NCBI GenBank assembly: GCA_934434555.1
Contig: CAKRZX010000009.1
Span: forward strand, 10,470 to 74,469
Direction of reading: 5' to 3'
DNA: 64,000 bases
Origin: an uncultured Clostridia bacterium
GTDB lineage: Bacteria > Bacillota > Clostridia > Christensenellales > QALW01
The translations under genes and the position numbers were made by a program. Shown here piece after piece: positions 34,609 through 42,890 of this stretch. The notes under the pieces were generated by a model. It was not told the DNA's origin, did no database searches, and was given only the letters and a program-made list of their open reading frames with translations. Within the stretch, counting starts at the first letter, position 1; each line of letters starts with the position of its first letter.

Positions 34609-35480
34609 GCGTAATTGTTATTGCGGGACCTACCGCATCGGGGAAAACGGCACTTGGGGTAAAACTGGCAAAAGAACTTTCGGGCGAGGTGATTTCCTGC
34701 GATTCAATGCAGATCTATAAGGACCTGCCCATATGTTCTGCTATGCCCACGCGGGAAGAAACCGGGGGAATACCCCACCACCTTATGGGATTCCTTGATT
34801 TTAACGAATCCTTTTCGGTGGAGGAATACCGAAAACTTGCCGAAGAAAAAATAAGGGATATAATCGCAAGAAAAAAACAGCCCATTATGGTGGGCGGCAC
34901 GGGAATGTATTTCCACTACCTTATATATGAGCCGGATTTTGCGCCGAAAGACGAAAAGGCGCGCGAAAATCTGGAAAAACTGTCCGATAGCGAACTCTAT
35001 GAAAAATACGCTGCGGCGGGCGGCGAAACGGTGGAAAAAAACGACCGGAAACGGCTTATCCGCGCTCTTGAAGTGCTTTCCGCCACGGGAGAATTGCCTA
35101 AAAAAGGCGAAAGGGAAAAATCAAATGAATTTGATTTTAAGATGTTCTGCATTTCGCCGGAAAGAGAAATCCTCTATGACAGGATAAACGCGCGCGTTGA
35201 CAGAATGTTTGAACAGGGGCTTGAAAATGAGGTCAGGGCACTGTTTGACAGGGGCGCAACGGAAGACAATCAATGCGTAAAAGCCATAGGGTGCAGGCAG
35301 ATGTTTGAGTATTTCAGGGGAGAAATCACCCTTATTGAGGCAAAAGAAAAAATCAAACAGGAAAGCAGAAGATATGCCAAACGTCAGTTGACGTGGATGC
35401 GCAAAGAGGACGCAGTGTGGATAGACCCCGCAAAGTGCGACCCGCTTGCTGCGGTACTTAATGAAATCGGACAGAGGTGA
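34605..35480 (+). CDS. miaA: tRNA dimethylallyltransferase MiaA
   Basis: A 291-residue enzyme that transfers a dimethylallyl group to N6 of A37 in tRNA, the substrate later modified by MiaB. The P-loop GPTASGKTALGVKLA and the DSMQIYKDLPICSAMPT tRNA/DMAPP-binding region are typical, as is the C-terminal ESRRYAKRQLTWMRK. The start overlaps the mutL stop. The miaA-mutL-mutS-miaB linkage is common in Clostridia and places both steps of ms2i6A37 synthesis in one transcript. Confidence 0.97.
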   Translation: MSVIVIAGPTASGKTALGVKLAKELSGEVISCDSMQIYKDLPICSAMPTREETGGIPHHLMGFLDFNESFSVEEYRKLAEEKIRDIIARKKQPIMVGGTGMYFHYLIYEPDFAPKDEKARENLEKLSDSELYEKYAAAGGETVEKNDRKRLIRALEVLSATGELPKKGEREKSNEFDFKMFCISPEREILYDRINARVDRMFEQGLENEVRALFDRGATEDNQCVKAIGCRQMFEYFRGEITLIEAKEKIKQESRRYAKRQLTWMRKEDAVWIDPAKCDPLAAVLNEIGQR

Positions 35481-35484
35481 AAAT

Positions 35485-36714
35485 ATGAAAAGACGCTATA
35501 TTCAGGACGAATGCCCGAAAAGACCGATAAAAGCGGTTGTTTTCGGCGACAATGCGTTTTCCCGCGGGATATGGGGGCGGATTTTTAAGGAAATAAACAG
35601 GTCCGAGCCCGTGAACTGCGTTATGGTACGGGATAATCCCGCCGGCGAAACCGAGCGGGCGGACAACCGATACGTGCTTGTGTTAAAGGGCGAAAACGGC
35701 GATAAACACGGCGAAATCGATTTTGTTGAGGCGGTTGTTGACGGTTATGCCGATTTTGATTCGTTTTCTTCTCTTGCGGACGAAAAGGAGATAACCACGC
35801 TTTTGTGGTCGCCCGCCGAGGACACGTGGACGCTTAAAAACGGCAAACTCAAAAACGAAAAACACAACCCGCTTGCTCAGATTACAATGCTTCTGTTCCG
35901 TCGGTTCTGCCTTGAAATGCGCGGGTTTACCGTTGTTTCGGCGTTTGATACGGATTATAACGGCGACAGGTTAAAGGAAGACATAATAAAATACGCGTCT
36001 TTGCGCGGGCTGGGAATGGATTTTGTCAACTGGCTGAATTTCGAGAACCGTTTCGTAAATACTCTTGTGCAGAATCTTCCCCAAGGCACAAAGCGGGAAG
36101 AAATGCTGTACGTTTATGCCGAAAACTATATGCTTTTCGTTGCCGATTCAAACGCGGGAATAATCGATTCCTGCGTAAAGCACGTTGAGGATATCGGCGA
36201 GTATTACACGATGAAACGGTACATTTACGGCGGTGCTCTTGCGTCAAGCTGCGCATACGCTCTTTTGCACGGCGTGGAAACGTTAAGCGGATTTATGATT
36301 CGGCAGAAACTTGCAAAGCATATGTCCGTTGCCGTGTTTGAAGAGATTATACCCTCCGTTCACGTTAATTTTGAAACCGTGCAGGCGTATACAATGGAGA
36401 TGTTCGACAGGTTTTCGTCATCGGCAATAGTGGTTTCGTGGAAAAAAGAGGCAGACAATCTTGCGGGCAAGGCGGCAGAATGCATTGTGCCGATAATTTC
36501 GGAATATACGCGCATAAACGAAAAACCGCCCAAGCATCTTGTTTTTGCGATTTTCTGCACGATGGAATACTACCGTTCCTTTGACGTTAACGACGGCTAT
36601 TCCGAACTTTTTGATAAGGATACCGCAGAAATTCTTAAAGACAGGCGAATTTGGGGCAGCGATTTAAGCGTGCTGCTTCCCGAAATATCCGCATACGAAG
36701 AAAAAATGAAGTGA
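35485..36714 (+). CDS. Mannitol dehydrogenase family protein (tagaturonate/fructuronate reductase-like)
   Basis: A 409-residue protein that resembles the polyol/uronate long-chain dehydrogenases (UxaB/UxuB/MtlD). The Rossmann start VVFGDNAFSRGIWGR replaces the usual GxGxxxRG form, and the region NRFVNTLVQNLPQG matches the NTLVDRIVPG segment of altronate oxidoreductases; the C-terminal all-helical domain is present, but several catalytic positions look changed. These enzymes reduce tagaturonate or fructuronate in hexuronate breakdown, which would fit the KDPG aldolase 113 bp downstream. ATG at 35485 lies behind AGAGGTGA that overlaps the miaA stop. Divergent enough that activity is uncertain. 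Confidence 0.65.
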   Translation: MKRRYIQDECPKRPIKAVVFGDNAFSRGIWGRIFKEINRSEPVNCVMVRDNPAGETERADNRYVLVLKGENGDKHGEIDFVEAVVDGYADFDSFSSLADEKEITTLLWSPAEDTWTLKNGKLKNEKHNPLAQITMLLFRRFCLEMRGFTVVSAFDTDYNGDRLKEDIIKYASLRGLGMDFVNWLNFENRFVNTLVQNLPQGTKREEMLYVYAENYMLFVADSNAGIIDSCVKHVEDIGEYYTMKRYIYGGALASSCAYALLHGVETLSGFMIRQKLAKHMSVAVFEEIIPSVHVNFETVQAYTMEMFDRFSSSAIVVSWKKEADNLAGKAAECIVPIISEYTRINEKPPKHLVFAIFCTMEYYRSFDVNDGYSELFDKDTAEILKDRRIWGSDLSVLLPEISAYEEKMK

Positions 36715-36716
36715 AA

Positions 36717-36809
36717 CGGTGGACAGTCGGGATAACCCGTTGTGGATAATGTGGAAAAGCGCAAAAACCACGCACAAGCACGCGGTTTGCGGGCAAAAAG
36801 ATATCCACA
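36717..36809. other. Second DnaA-box cluster (miaA-operon/eda gap)
   Basis: The 113-bp gap holds a perfect TGTGGATAA (36741-36749) abutting TGTGGAAAA (36750-36758), TCGGGATAA (36727), a GGTGGACAG-like site at 36719-36727 and ATATCCACA (36801-36809), one mismatch from the box on the other strand. The tandem 9-bp spacing repeats the arrangement in the oriC-like region 8.2 kb away. No DnaA-trio run flanks it. It could be an auxiliary origin part, a DnaA titration site, or DnaA control of eda. Confidence 0.6.
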
Positions 36810-36827
36810 GTGTAAGGGAGAGAAAAA

Positions 36828-37472
36828 ATGAGTTGCATTGAGGCAATAGAAAAAACGAAAATCGTAACCGTTATACGGGGCGTGTACGGCAAGGACCTTG
36901 AAAATCTGCTTTCGGTACTTTTTGACGGGGGAATCCGTGCAGCGGAGATTACTTTTGACCAGAGCGGCGCGGTAAAGGACGAAGAAACCGCCCGTGAAAT
37001 TAAAGCGGCGGTAAAGCAAATGAGCGGCAAAATGCATATAGGCGCGGGCACGGTTTTATATGAAAATCAGGTAAATCTTGCCTGCGGTGCGGGCGCGGAA
37101 TACATAGTTTCGCCCGACACAAACGAAAAAATAATCCGCCTGACAAAGGATAAGGGCAGGGTTTCGATTCCCGGGGCACTTACGCCCACCGAGGCGCAGG
37201 TTGCGCATGCGGCAGGTGCCGATTTTGTAAAACTCTTTCCTGCGGGCTGCATGGGAAAAGAATATCTCAAAGCGGTTGCCCTGCCCCTTTCCCACATTAA
37301 ATTTCTTGCCGTGGGCGGAATAAATGCGGGCGAAATAAAGGATTATCTTGCCTGCGGTGCGGCGGGATTCGGCATAAGCAGCGGAATTGTTGATAAAAAA
37401 CTTATTGCCCAGGGCGATTTTAACGCTGTTGCACGCCGTGCAAGGGAATATATTGAAGAAGCAAAGGGGTGA
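36828..37472 (+). CDS. eda: KDPG/KHG aldolase
   Basis: A 214-residue class I aldolase of the Entner-Doudoroff and hexuronate pathways, splitting 2-keto-3-deoxy-6-phosphogluconate into pyruvate and glyceraldehyde 3-phosphate. The Schiff-base lysine is K135 in FVKLFPAG, and a conserved glutamate is E40 in AAEITFD; the GAGTVL and VGGIN segments are typical. A GGGAG site precedes the ATG. No KDG kinase is adjacent, but the UxaB-like gene upstream suggests a uronate role. A DnaA-box cluster occupies its upstream gap, which is unusual. A GC hairpin follows 6 bp past the stop. Confidence 0.93.
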   Translation: MSCIEAIEKTKIVTVIRGVYGKDLENLLSVLFDGGIRAAEITFDQSGAVKDEETAREIKAAVKQMSGKMHIGAGTVLYENQVNLACGAGAEYIVSPDTNEKIIRLTKDKGRVSIPGALTPTEAQVAHAAGADFVKLFPAGCMGKEYLKAVALPLSHIKFLAVGGINAGEIKDYLACGAAGFGISSGIVDKKLIAQGDFNAVARRAREYIEEAKG

Positions 37473-37477
37473 CTTTT

Positions 37478-37492
37478 CGGGGCGCTGCCCCG
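37478..37492 (+). terminator. Hairpin after eda
   Basis: A perfect stem CGGGGC-GCT-GCCCCG directly follows the eda stop. It has only TTCG after it, so it is a weak intrinsic terminator or an RNA 3' stabiliser; a better one lies at 37598-37638. Confidence 0.6.
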
Positions 37493-37572
37493 TTCGCCTG
37501 CGCGTTTCCTTTTTTGGTTTCATCCCAATCCCCATCCGCTTTCTGTTTTCGGGGTTCCACCCCGCGCCCCGT

Positions 37573-37594
37573 CCGCTTTCTTAAAAGAAAGCGG
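37573..37594. repeat. 22-bp perfect palindrome
   Basis: CCGCTTTCTT and AAGAAAGCGG flank a 2-bp centre. It lies in a GC-rich non-coding stretch (37500-37600) with other self-complementary pieces such as CGGGGTTCCACCCCG. No reading frame in the 384-bp gap between eda and trxA looks like a gene. Confidence 0.7.
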
Positions 37595-37597
37595 AGC

Positions 37598-37638
37598 AAA
37601 GAACTTGACCTCTTTACAGGGCGAGTTCTTTTATTTTT
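37598..37638 (+). terminator. Terminator for the eda transcript
   Basis: AAAGAACT (37598-37605) pairs with AGTTCTTT (37624-37631) across an 18-nt loop and is followed by TATTTTTG. Confidence 0.6.
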
Positions 37639-37718
37639 GAGAATAAAACATAGGACAAGCAAAGAGCAAAATATAAGTTTATCGAAAAGATTATTTTAGT
37701 ATAAAAATCTTTTTCAGG

Positions 37719-37754
37719 ATTGTAGGGCAGCGGCTTGCTGCTGATTTTTGCCGC
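37719..37754. repeat. Inverted partial copy of the 19.4-19.9 kb repeat dyad
   Basis: GTAGGGCAGCGGCTTGCTGCTG at 37721-37742 is the reverse complement of the dyad found twice in the 228-bp array, followed by an insertion and then GCCGCG. This shows that the repeat module is dispersed and can lie in either orientation. Confidence 0.7.
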
Positions 37755-37825
37755 GTTTAACCCTCTAAGGGCGGCGCCCGGGGAAAAGGCGCCCCGTGAT
37801 AAGGCGTCCCGAAGGAAGGCAGGGG

Positions 37826-37852
37826 GGATAAAAAATCCCGCATGGCGCGGGA
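37826..37852 (-). terminator. Terminator of trxA
   Basis: A 6-bp stem (TCCCGC at 37836-37841 with GCGGGA at 37847-37852) is followed on the minus strand by TTTTTTATCC. It lies 5 bp past the thioredoxin stop. Confidence 0.85.
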
Positions 37853-37856
37853 AAAA

Positions 37857-38168
37857 TCATTCTTCTGTAATTATTGCTTTTAACTGCTGTTTCGTCCGGT
37901 AGCCGACAATTGTTTTTATCGGTTCGCCGCCGGAAAAGAGAATCATACAGGGTACGTTGCTGACTCCGTACTTTTCCGCAAGATTGTTATCATCGTCAAC
38001 GTTCACTTTTACAACCGAAACGTCACTGTTTTCTTCTGCGAATTTTTCAAGTTCCGCTTCCACAATTTTGCAGGGTCCGCACCAATCGGCGTAAAATTCG
38101 ACCAGTACAGGAATGTTACAGGCAGTCACTTCACTGCGGAATGACTCCTCCCGCACATTTTTTATCAT
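37857..38168 (-). CDS. trxA: Thioredoxin
   Basis: A 103-residue thioredoxin, the cytoplasmic disulfide reductase that keeps protein cysteines reduced. The active site is WCGPCK in FYADWCGPCKIVE, and the cis-proline loop is VSNVPCMILF; an extra cysteine precedes the methionine there, a minor oddity. The N-terminal extension is short. It is a single-gene transcript with its own near-consensus promoter and terminator. Thioredoxin reductase is not in this window. Confidence 0.95.
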   Translation of the reverse strand: MIKNVREESFRSEVTACNIPVLVEFYADWCGPCKIVEAELEKFAEENSDVSVVKVNVDDDNNLAEKYGVSNVPCMILFSGGEPIKTIVGYRTKQQLKAIITEE

Positions 38169-38217
38169 TTTTCTTCTCCCCGATTAACGCCCGTGTACGG
38201 GCAATTTTCTTAATTAG

Positions 38218-38246
38218 ATTATCGTACAAAATCCCGATTCTGTCAA
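38218..38246 (-). promoter_or_regulatory. Promoter of trxA
   Basis: Minus-strand TTGACA (38241-38246, perfect), a 17-bp spacer and GATAAT (38218-38223). A short dyad GCCCG-TGTA-CGGGC (38189-38202) lies between it and the ribosome binding site and may act as a leader hairpin or operator. Confidence 0.85.
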
Positions 38247-38335
38247 ACACTTTGATTGGCGAAAAAACGTCTGTTTTTTCGAATTTACACTTTATACATT
38301 TGAGCGTTTTCTTTTATCTTATTCTTATTAAAAAA

Positions 38336-38373
38336 TGCGAAAAATTTTCCGCGGAAAAAGTTTTTCCGCGGAA
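38336..38373 (-). terminator. Terminator of the recJ-to-aspS operon
   Basis: A 13-bp perfect inverted repeat (38347-38359 with 38361-38373; TTCCGCGGAAAAA and its complement) is followed on the minus strand by AATTTTTCGCATTTTTT. It begins 5 bp after the aspS stop. Confidence 0.9.
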
Positions 38374-38377
38374 TGAA

Positions 38378-40168
38378 TTACTGTTTTTCGGCTGTTGATA
38401 CAATAAAGAGTTCGTCCGTTTGCTTTTTGTCAACCACGTCGGGCGCGCCGGTAAGCAGACACGACGCATTCTGCATTTTCGGGAACGCGATAACGTCCTT
38501 AATGTTGTCGGCGCCCGCAAGCAGCATTGCAAGGCGGTCGAAGCCCAAAGCAAGCCCGCCGTGGGGCGGTGCGCCGTACTTGAAAGCATCCACAAGGAAC
38601 CCGAACCGCTCGCGGATATCCGCGTCGGAGAATCCCAGGTGCTTAAACATAGTGCTCTGAACCTCGGGCGAATGAATTCTTATGCTTCCGCCGCCCAGTT
38701 CGTAGCCGTTAAGTACGATGTCGTAGGCTTTTGCGCGGACGGCACCGGGGTCGGTGTCAAACAGGGGAATATCCTCGTCCATAGGCGAAGTAAAGGGGTG
38801 ATGTTCGGCAACGTATCTGCCCTCTTCCTCGGAGTATTCAAACAGCGGGAACTCGGTGACCCAGCAAAGCTCAAAAGTATCTTTGGGGATAATGCCCGTG
38901 CGGCGGGCGATTTCCTGGCGCAGTGCGCCGAGAGAATCAAACACAACCTTGTTTTTGTCGGCAACTATAAAGATTATGTCGCCCGCTTTTGCGCCGGTAA
39001 ATTCGGCGATGGCATCGAACTGTTCGGGCGTAAAGAACTTGTTTACGCTTGAACGGTAGCCGTCGGCGGTTTTAATAATCCAGGCAAGACCCTTTGCGCG
39101 GTAGGTTTTAACATATTCGCCCAAAGAATCGATATCCTTGCGTGAAAATTTCGTTTCGCAGTTTTCGGCAACTATTGCGCGAACGCTTCCGCCCGCGGCA
39201 ACGGCGTCACGGAAAACGGAGAATCCCGAGTCCTTAACAAGTGCCGAAATATCTTTAAGTTTCATACCGAAACGCAAATCGGGCTTGTCGCTGCCGTAGT
39301 CGTTCATTGCGTCCTTATATTTTATTCTGCGCAGGGGCAACTGAATGTCAATATTCAGCACGTCCTTGAAAACTTTCTTTACAAGACCCTCGGTCATACC
39401 CATTACGTCGTCCTCTTCGACAAAGGACATTTCCATATCAATCTGGGTGAATTCCGGCTGACGGTCGGCGCGCAAATCCTCGTCACGGAAGCAGCGTGCA
39501 ATCTGAAAATATCTGTCAAAGCCCGAAATCATCAAAAGCTGCTTGAACAACTGGGGCGACTGGGGCAAAGCAAAGAATTTTCCCGGCTGAACGCGCGAGG
39601 GAACAAGATAGTCCCGTGCGCCCTCGGGAGTACTTTTTGTAAGCATGGGCGTTTCTATTTCAAGGAATCCGTTATCGGTAAAGTAATTCCTTACGCTTGA
39701 CGCAATATTGCTGCGCATAATAAAGTAATTCTGCATTGAGGGTCTGCGCAGGTCAAGATACCTGTACTTAAAGCGCAGCGCCTCATTTACGGTTACGCCG
39801 TCATTAACCTCAAAGGGAGTAACTTCTGCGGCGGAGAGAATTTTAACGCTTTCCGCCTCGATTTCGATTTCGCCCGTTGCAAGGTCAGGATTGATATTTT
39901 CCTTTGTTCTTGCTATAACCGTGCCGGTAACGGCAAGCACGTATTCACTGCGCACGCCCGCAATACGGTCAAAAACCTCTTTGTTTTTAGTACCGTCAAA
40001 AACTGCCTGAACAATGCCGCTGCGGTCGCGAATCCACATAAATGTAAGCCCGCCCAAATCTCTGCGGCGCTGAACCCATCCCATAACCGTTATTTTTTTG
40101 CCTATGTGCCCGCTTCTTACAAGCCCGCACATAATGCTTCTTTTAAGCCCGTTTAATGCTTCTGCCAT
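38378..40168 (-). CDS. aspS: Aspartyl-tRNA synthetase
   Basis: A 596-residue bacterial-type class II synthetase charging tRNA-Asp. The N-terminal OB anticodon domain (ITVMGWVQRRRDLGGLTFMWIRDRSG), class II motif 2 (FRDEDLRADRQPEFTQIDMEMSF), the large bacterial insertion domain and motif 3 (GLALGFDRLAMLLAG) are all present. Whether it is discriminating or also charges tRNA-Asn is not settled by this sequence. It follows hisS by 6 bp, the common hisS-aspS pair, and ends the long minus-strand operon. Confidence 0.98.
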   Translation of the reverse strand: MAEALNGLKRSIMCGLVRSGHIGKKITVMGWVQRRRDLGGLTFMWIRDRSGIVQAVFDGTKNKEVFDRIAGVRSEYVLAVTGTVIARTKENINPDLATGEIEIEAESVKILSAAEVTPFEVNDGVTVNEALRFKYRYLDLRRPSMQNYFIMRSNIASSVRNYFTDNGFLEIETPMLTKSTPEGARDYLVPSRVQPGKFFALPQSPQLFKQLLMISGFDRYFQIARCFRDEDLRADRQPEFTQIDMEMSFVEEDDVMGMTEGLVKKVFKDVLNIDIQLPLRRIKYKDAMNDYGSDKPDLRFGMKLKDISALVKDSGFSVFRDAVAAGGSVRAIVAENCETKFSRKDIDSLGEYVKTYRAKGLAWIIKTADGYRSSVNKFFTPEQFDAIAEFTGAKAGDIIFIVADKNKVVFDSLGALRQEIARRTGIIPKDTFELCWVTEFPLFEYSEEEGRYVAEHHPFTSPMDEDIPLFDTDPGAVRAKAYDIVLNGYELGGGSIRIHSPEVQSTMFKHLGFSDADIRERFGFLVDAFKYGAPPHGGLALGFDRLAMLLAGADNIKDVIAFPKMQNASCLLTGAPDVVDKKQTDELFIVSTAEKQ

Positions 40169-40174
40169 AATATT

Positions 40175-41419
40175 TTATCCTCTCAAAATATTTATAATTT
40201 CTTCGCCCGAATATTCGTTTTGGGTGCCGTTTGCCATATTTTTAAGCGTGTATTTTCCGCTTTGAGCCTCGGTTTCGCCTATTATCACAACATACGGCAC
40301 GTTAAGTTTGCCCGCATATTTGAACTGCGCCTTAAACGACTTGTTGTTGTGGTCGCCTTCGGCACTTATGCCGCTTTCGCGCAGCGTTTGCACAAACTTA
40401 AAGGCAAGGGGACGCTCGTTTTCACCCGAAACGACGTATGCCTTAAAGGGTGCGGGCGCGTCGGGAAGAAGGTTTTGGTTTTCCATAAGCATAAGCAAGC
40501 GTTCTATGCCCATGCCGAAACCTATGCCGCACACGTCCTTATCGCCCAACTGGCGTACAAGTCCGTCATATCTGCCGCCGCCGCAAACGGTAATTTCGCC
40601 GTCGTCGGTTTTTGCTATAATCTCAAACACGGTTTTCGTATAGTAGTCAAGCCCGCGGACAATGCGGGGGTTTACCGTGTAGTCAACATTCATTGCGTCA
40701 AGCAACTGCTTTAATTTTTCAAAGTGCGCGCGGCATGAATCGCAGATATAATCAAGTATAACCGGAGCGTTCTCCGCGTCGCGGCCGCAGTCGGGGTCCT
40801 TACAGTCAAGAATACGCATAGGGTTGCGGTCAAGGCGGCTTTGGCAGGTTTCGCAAAGTTTCCTGCCCCTAAAATATTCTTTAAGCGCCGCATTGTATTT
40901 TGCGCGGCATTCGGGGCATCCGATGCTGTTTATGTTAAGTTTAAGCCCTTTAAGCCCGCAGGAAGAAAGCACCGAAAGCGCAAGAAGAATAATCTCCGCG
41001 TCCAGCGTAGGCTCGCTTCCGCCGAAAGCCTCAACGCCGAACTGATGATGTTCGCGCAGTCTGCCGCTCTGTGGCTTTTCGTAACGGTAAACGGGGGTAA
41101 AATAGTACATTTTAAGGGGCAGCGCATCATTAAACATTCCGTGCTCGATAAAAGCCCTTGCCGCGCCCGCGGTTCCCTCGGGTTTAAGGGTTATGCTGCG
41201 GTCGCCTTTGTCAAGGAAAGTGTACATTTCCTTTTGTACAACGTCGGTGGTGTCGCCCACGCCCCGCAAAAAAAGTTCCGTATGCTCAAAACCCGGAGTG
41301 CGGATTTCGCGGTAGCCGTAAGCATCGGCGGTTTTGCGCATAATATTTTCAACATAGTGCCATTTATAGGATTCGTAAGGCGTAACGTCCTTAGTACCCT
41401 TGGGTGCCTGTGTAAGCAT
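40175..41419 (-). CDS. hisS: Histidyl-tRNA synthetase
   Basis: A 414-residue class II synthetase for tRNA-His. The motif 1-3 pattern is clear: KPEGTAGAARAFIEHG, YRYEKPQSGRLREHHQFGVEAFG, the histidine-specific RGLDYYTKTVFEI and GGGRYDGLV, then an anticodon-binding domain. A CPECRAKYN...LCETCQSR cysteine cluster inside the insertion is seen in many clostridial HisRS and could bind zinc. The ATG at 41419 is preferred because AGGAG lies just before it; an ATG 18 bp upstream would place that site inside the gene. Confidence 0.97.
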   Translation of the reverse strand: MLTQAPKGTKDVTPYESYKWHYVENIMRKTADAYGYREIRTPGFEHTELFLRGVGDTTDVVQKEMYTFLDKGDRSITLKPEGTAGAARAFIEHGMFNDALPLKMYYFTPVYRYEKPQSGRLREHHQFGVEAFGGSEPTLDAEIILLALSVLSSCGLKGLKLNINSIGCPECRAKYNAALKEYFRGRKLCETCQSRLDRNPMRILDCKDPDCGRDAENAPVILDYICDSCRAHFEKLKQLLDAMNVDYTVNPRIVRGLDYYTKTVFEIIAKTDDGEITVCGGGRYDGLVRQLGDKDVCGIGFGMGIERLLMLMENQNLLPDAPAPFKAYVVSGENERPLAFKFVQTLRESGISAEGDHNNKSFKAQFKYAGKLNVPYVVIIGETEAQSGKYTLKNMANGTQNEYSGEEIINILRG

Positions 41420-41477
41420 ATATTTTCTCCTGAACATTTTATAGTTAGATTATAGTTTGTTTGCGCCGTTGTGTCAA

Positions 41478-42890
41478 TTATTTGTTTTGAAACAGGGCTT
41501 TTTTGCGGGAAAGACATTCGTCAATACGGGAATTATATTCGTAAATGCTTTTGAAATTAAATGCCCGTTCGATTGTTTCGCCTACTATGCGCTTTGATAC
41601 CGCGCCGCACCCCAAAGCAAGAATATCGGCGGTTTCCTCCATAATGTCAATGTTGTAAACGCCGATATGCCCGTCAAGGGAATATCCGATGTTTTCAAAG
41701 TTCCCCGTCATATATTTCTGCCTGTAAAGATAATAGGGGTGATAGTTTTCTTTTTCAAGCTTTTCAAGAGCACCCTCAACCATTATGCGGACCGCGTCCT
41801 CGTTTTTAGGTGAAAAGCCCTTTTCAAACATAACCGAACCCCGCTTTATTGCAAGCGTGTGCACGGTAATGTTTTCCGGACCGAGCGCAAGCACCCGGTC
41901 AAGGGTATAAAAGAACATTTCGGGTGTTTCGTCGGGCAGACCCGCTATAAGGTCGGTGTTTACGGTCTTAAATCCTATACTTTTTGCCAGGGAAAAACAG
42001 GATTCAATCTCTTCGGGGCTATGGCTGCGCCCGATTTTATTCAGCGTTTCGCCGTTCATGCTCTGGGGATTGATGCTTATCCTGTCAACGCCGCATTCTT
42101 TCATAACACGAAGTTTGTTTTCCGTTATCGTGTCCGGGCGCCCCGCCTCAACGGTAAATTCAAGATAGGGATTAAAATGTTTCTTTGCCGAATACAGCAT
42201 ATCGGCAAACATTTCTTCGTTCAGCGCCGTAGGCGTCCCGCCGCCTATATACACGCACCTGACACGCCGCGAAATCTCATTAAGCAGTTCCGCCGTTTCT
42301 TCTATTTCCCGCTTTAACGCGGCAATATAGGGTTTCATCAGCTTTTCGCCCTTTGTGGAATCGGTGGACGAAAAGGAACAGTAACTGCACCGGGTGCGGC
42401 AAAAGGGAATGCCTATGTAAATGTCGATATCCTCTTTTGGCAGGGTGAAAAATTCTTCCTGTCTTTTTATGATATCTTCAAGTAAATCCGCCTTTTTTTC
42501 AGGCAGAAAAAAAGTTTCGGTCAGGGCTTTTTTGTTTCCCGAAAACTCACGCAGAAGTTTTGTGGGGCGGATTCCCGTAAGCGAACCCCATGGCAAAGTT
42601 TTGCCGGTAGCATTTTTAAGACACGAATACACCGATAATTTCGCCGCCCGCTTTCCTGCACGGGTGATTTCCGTTTCCGAATCGCCTGTTTTTGTAAGCC
42701 TGCCTTCGCCGTTAAATGTGCCGAAAACGCATTTTGCGGTAAAATTTTCGCCGTTTTTTTCTTCAAAAACGGTTATGTCGCCGCCGTTTTCCGTAAGCTC
42801 TATTTTTTCATCCGGAAAAAATGCCCGTATACTCTCGCTTATATCGTTGTAAAATTCGGGACAGTTGCATTCAAGTTTCATCTTCGGCAC
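41478..42890 (-). CDS. hemZ: Coproporphyrinogen dehydrogenase HemZ-like radical SAM protein
   Basis: A 470-residue radical SAM protein with the cluster motif CRTRCSYC near residue 170, GGGTPTAL and IGRSHSPEEI downstream and an additional N-terminal domain of about 150 residues that is typical of HemZ. HemZ/HemN-like proteins oxidise coproporphyrinogen without oxygen, but many related proteins are haem chaperones (HemW), and without haem genes nearby the exact role is open. It overlaps the MBL hydrolase gene upstream by 20 bp. Its place between the MBL gene and hisS is the usual clostridial order. Confidence 0.9.
   Translation of the reverse strand: MPKMKLECNCPEFYNDISESIRAFFPDEKIELTENGGDITVFEEKNGENFTAKCVFGTFNGEGRLTKTGDSETEITRAGKRAAKLSVYSCLKNATGKTLPWGSLTGIRPTKLLREFSGNKKALTETFFLPEKKADLLEDIIKRQEEFFTLPKEDIDIYIGIPFCRTRCSYCSFSSTDSTKGEKLMKPYIAALKREIEETAELLNEISRRVRCVYIGGGTPTALNEEMFADMLYSAKKHFNPYLEFTVEAGRPDTITENKLRVMKECGVDRISINPQSMNGETLNKIGRSHSPEEIESCFSLAKSIGFKTVNTDLIAGLPDETPEMFFYTLDRVLALGPENITVHTLAIKRGSVMFEKGFSPKNEDAVRIMVEGALEKLEKENYHPYYLYRQKYMTGNFENIGYSLDGHIGVYNIDIMEETADILALGCGAVSKRIVGETIERAFNFKSIYEYNSRIDECLSRKKALFQNK

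Noticed and set aside
38189..38202. Dyad upstream of trxA as a transcription terminator
   Set aside because: No T-run follows it on the trxA strand and no plus-strand gene precedes it; it may be a leader hairpin or operator.
41420..41477. T-box or other riboswitch before hisS
   Set aside because: Only 58 bp separate hemZ and hisS here, too short for a T-box leader, and no conserved element is visible.
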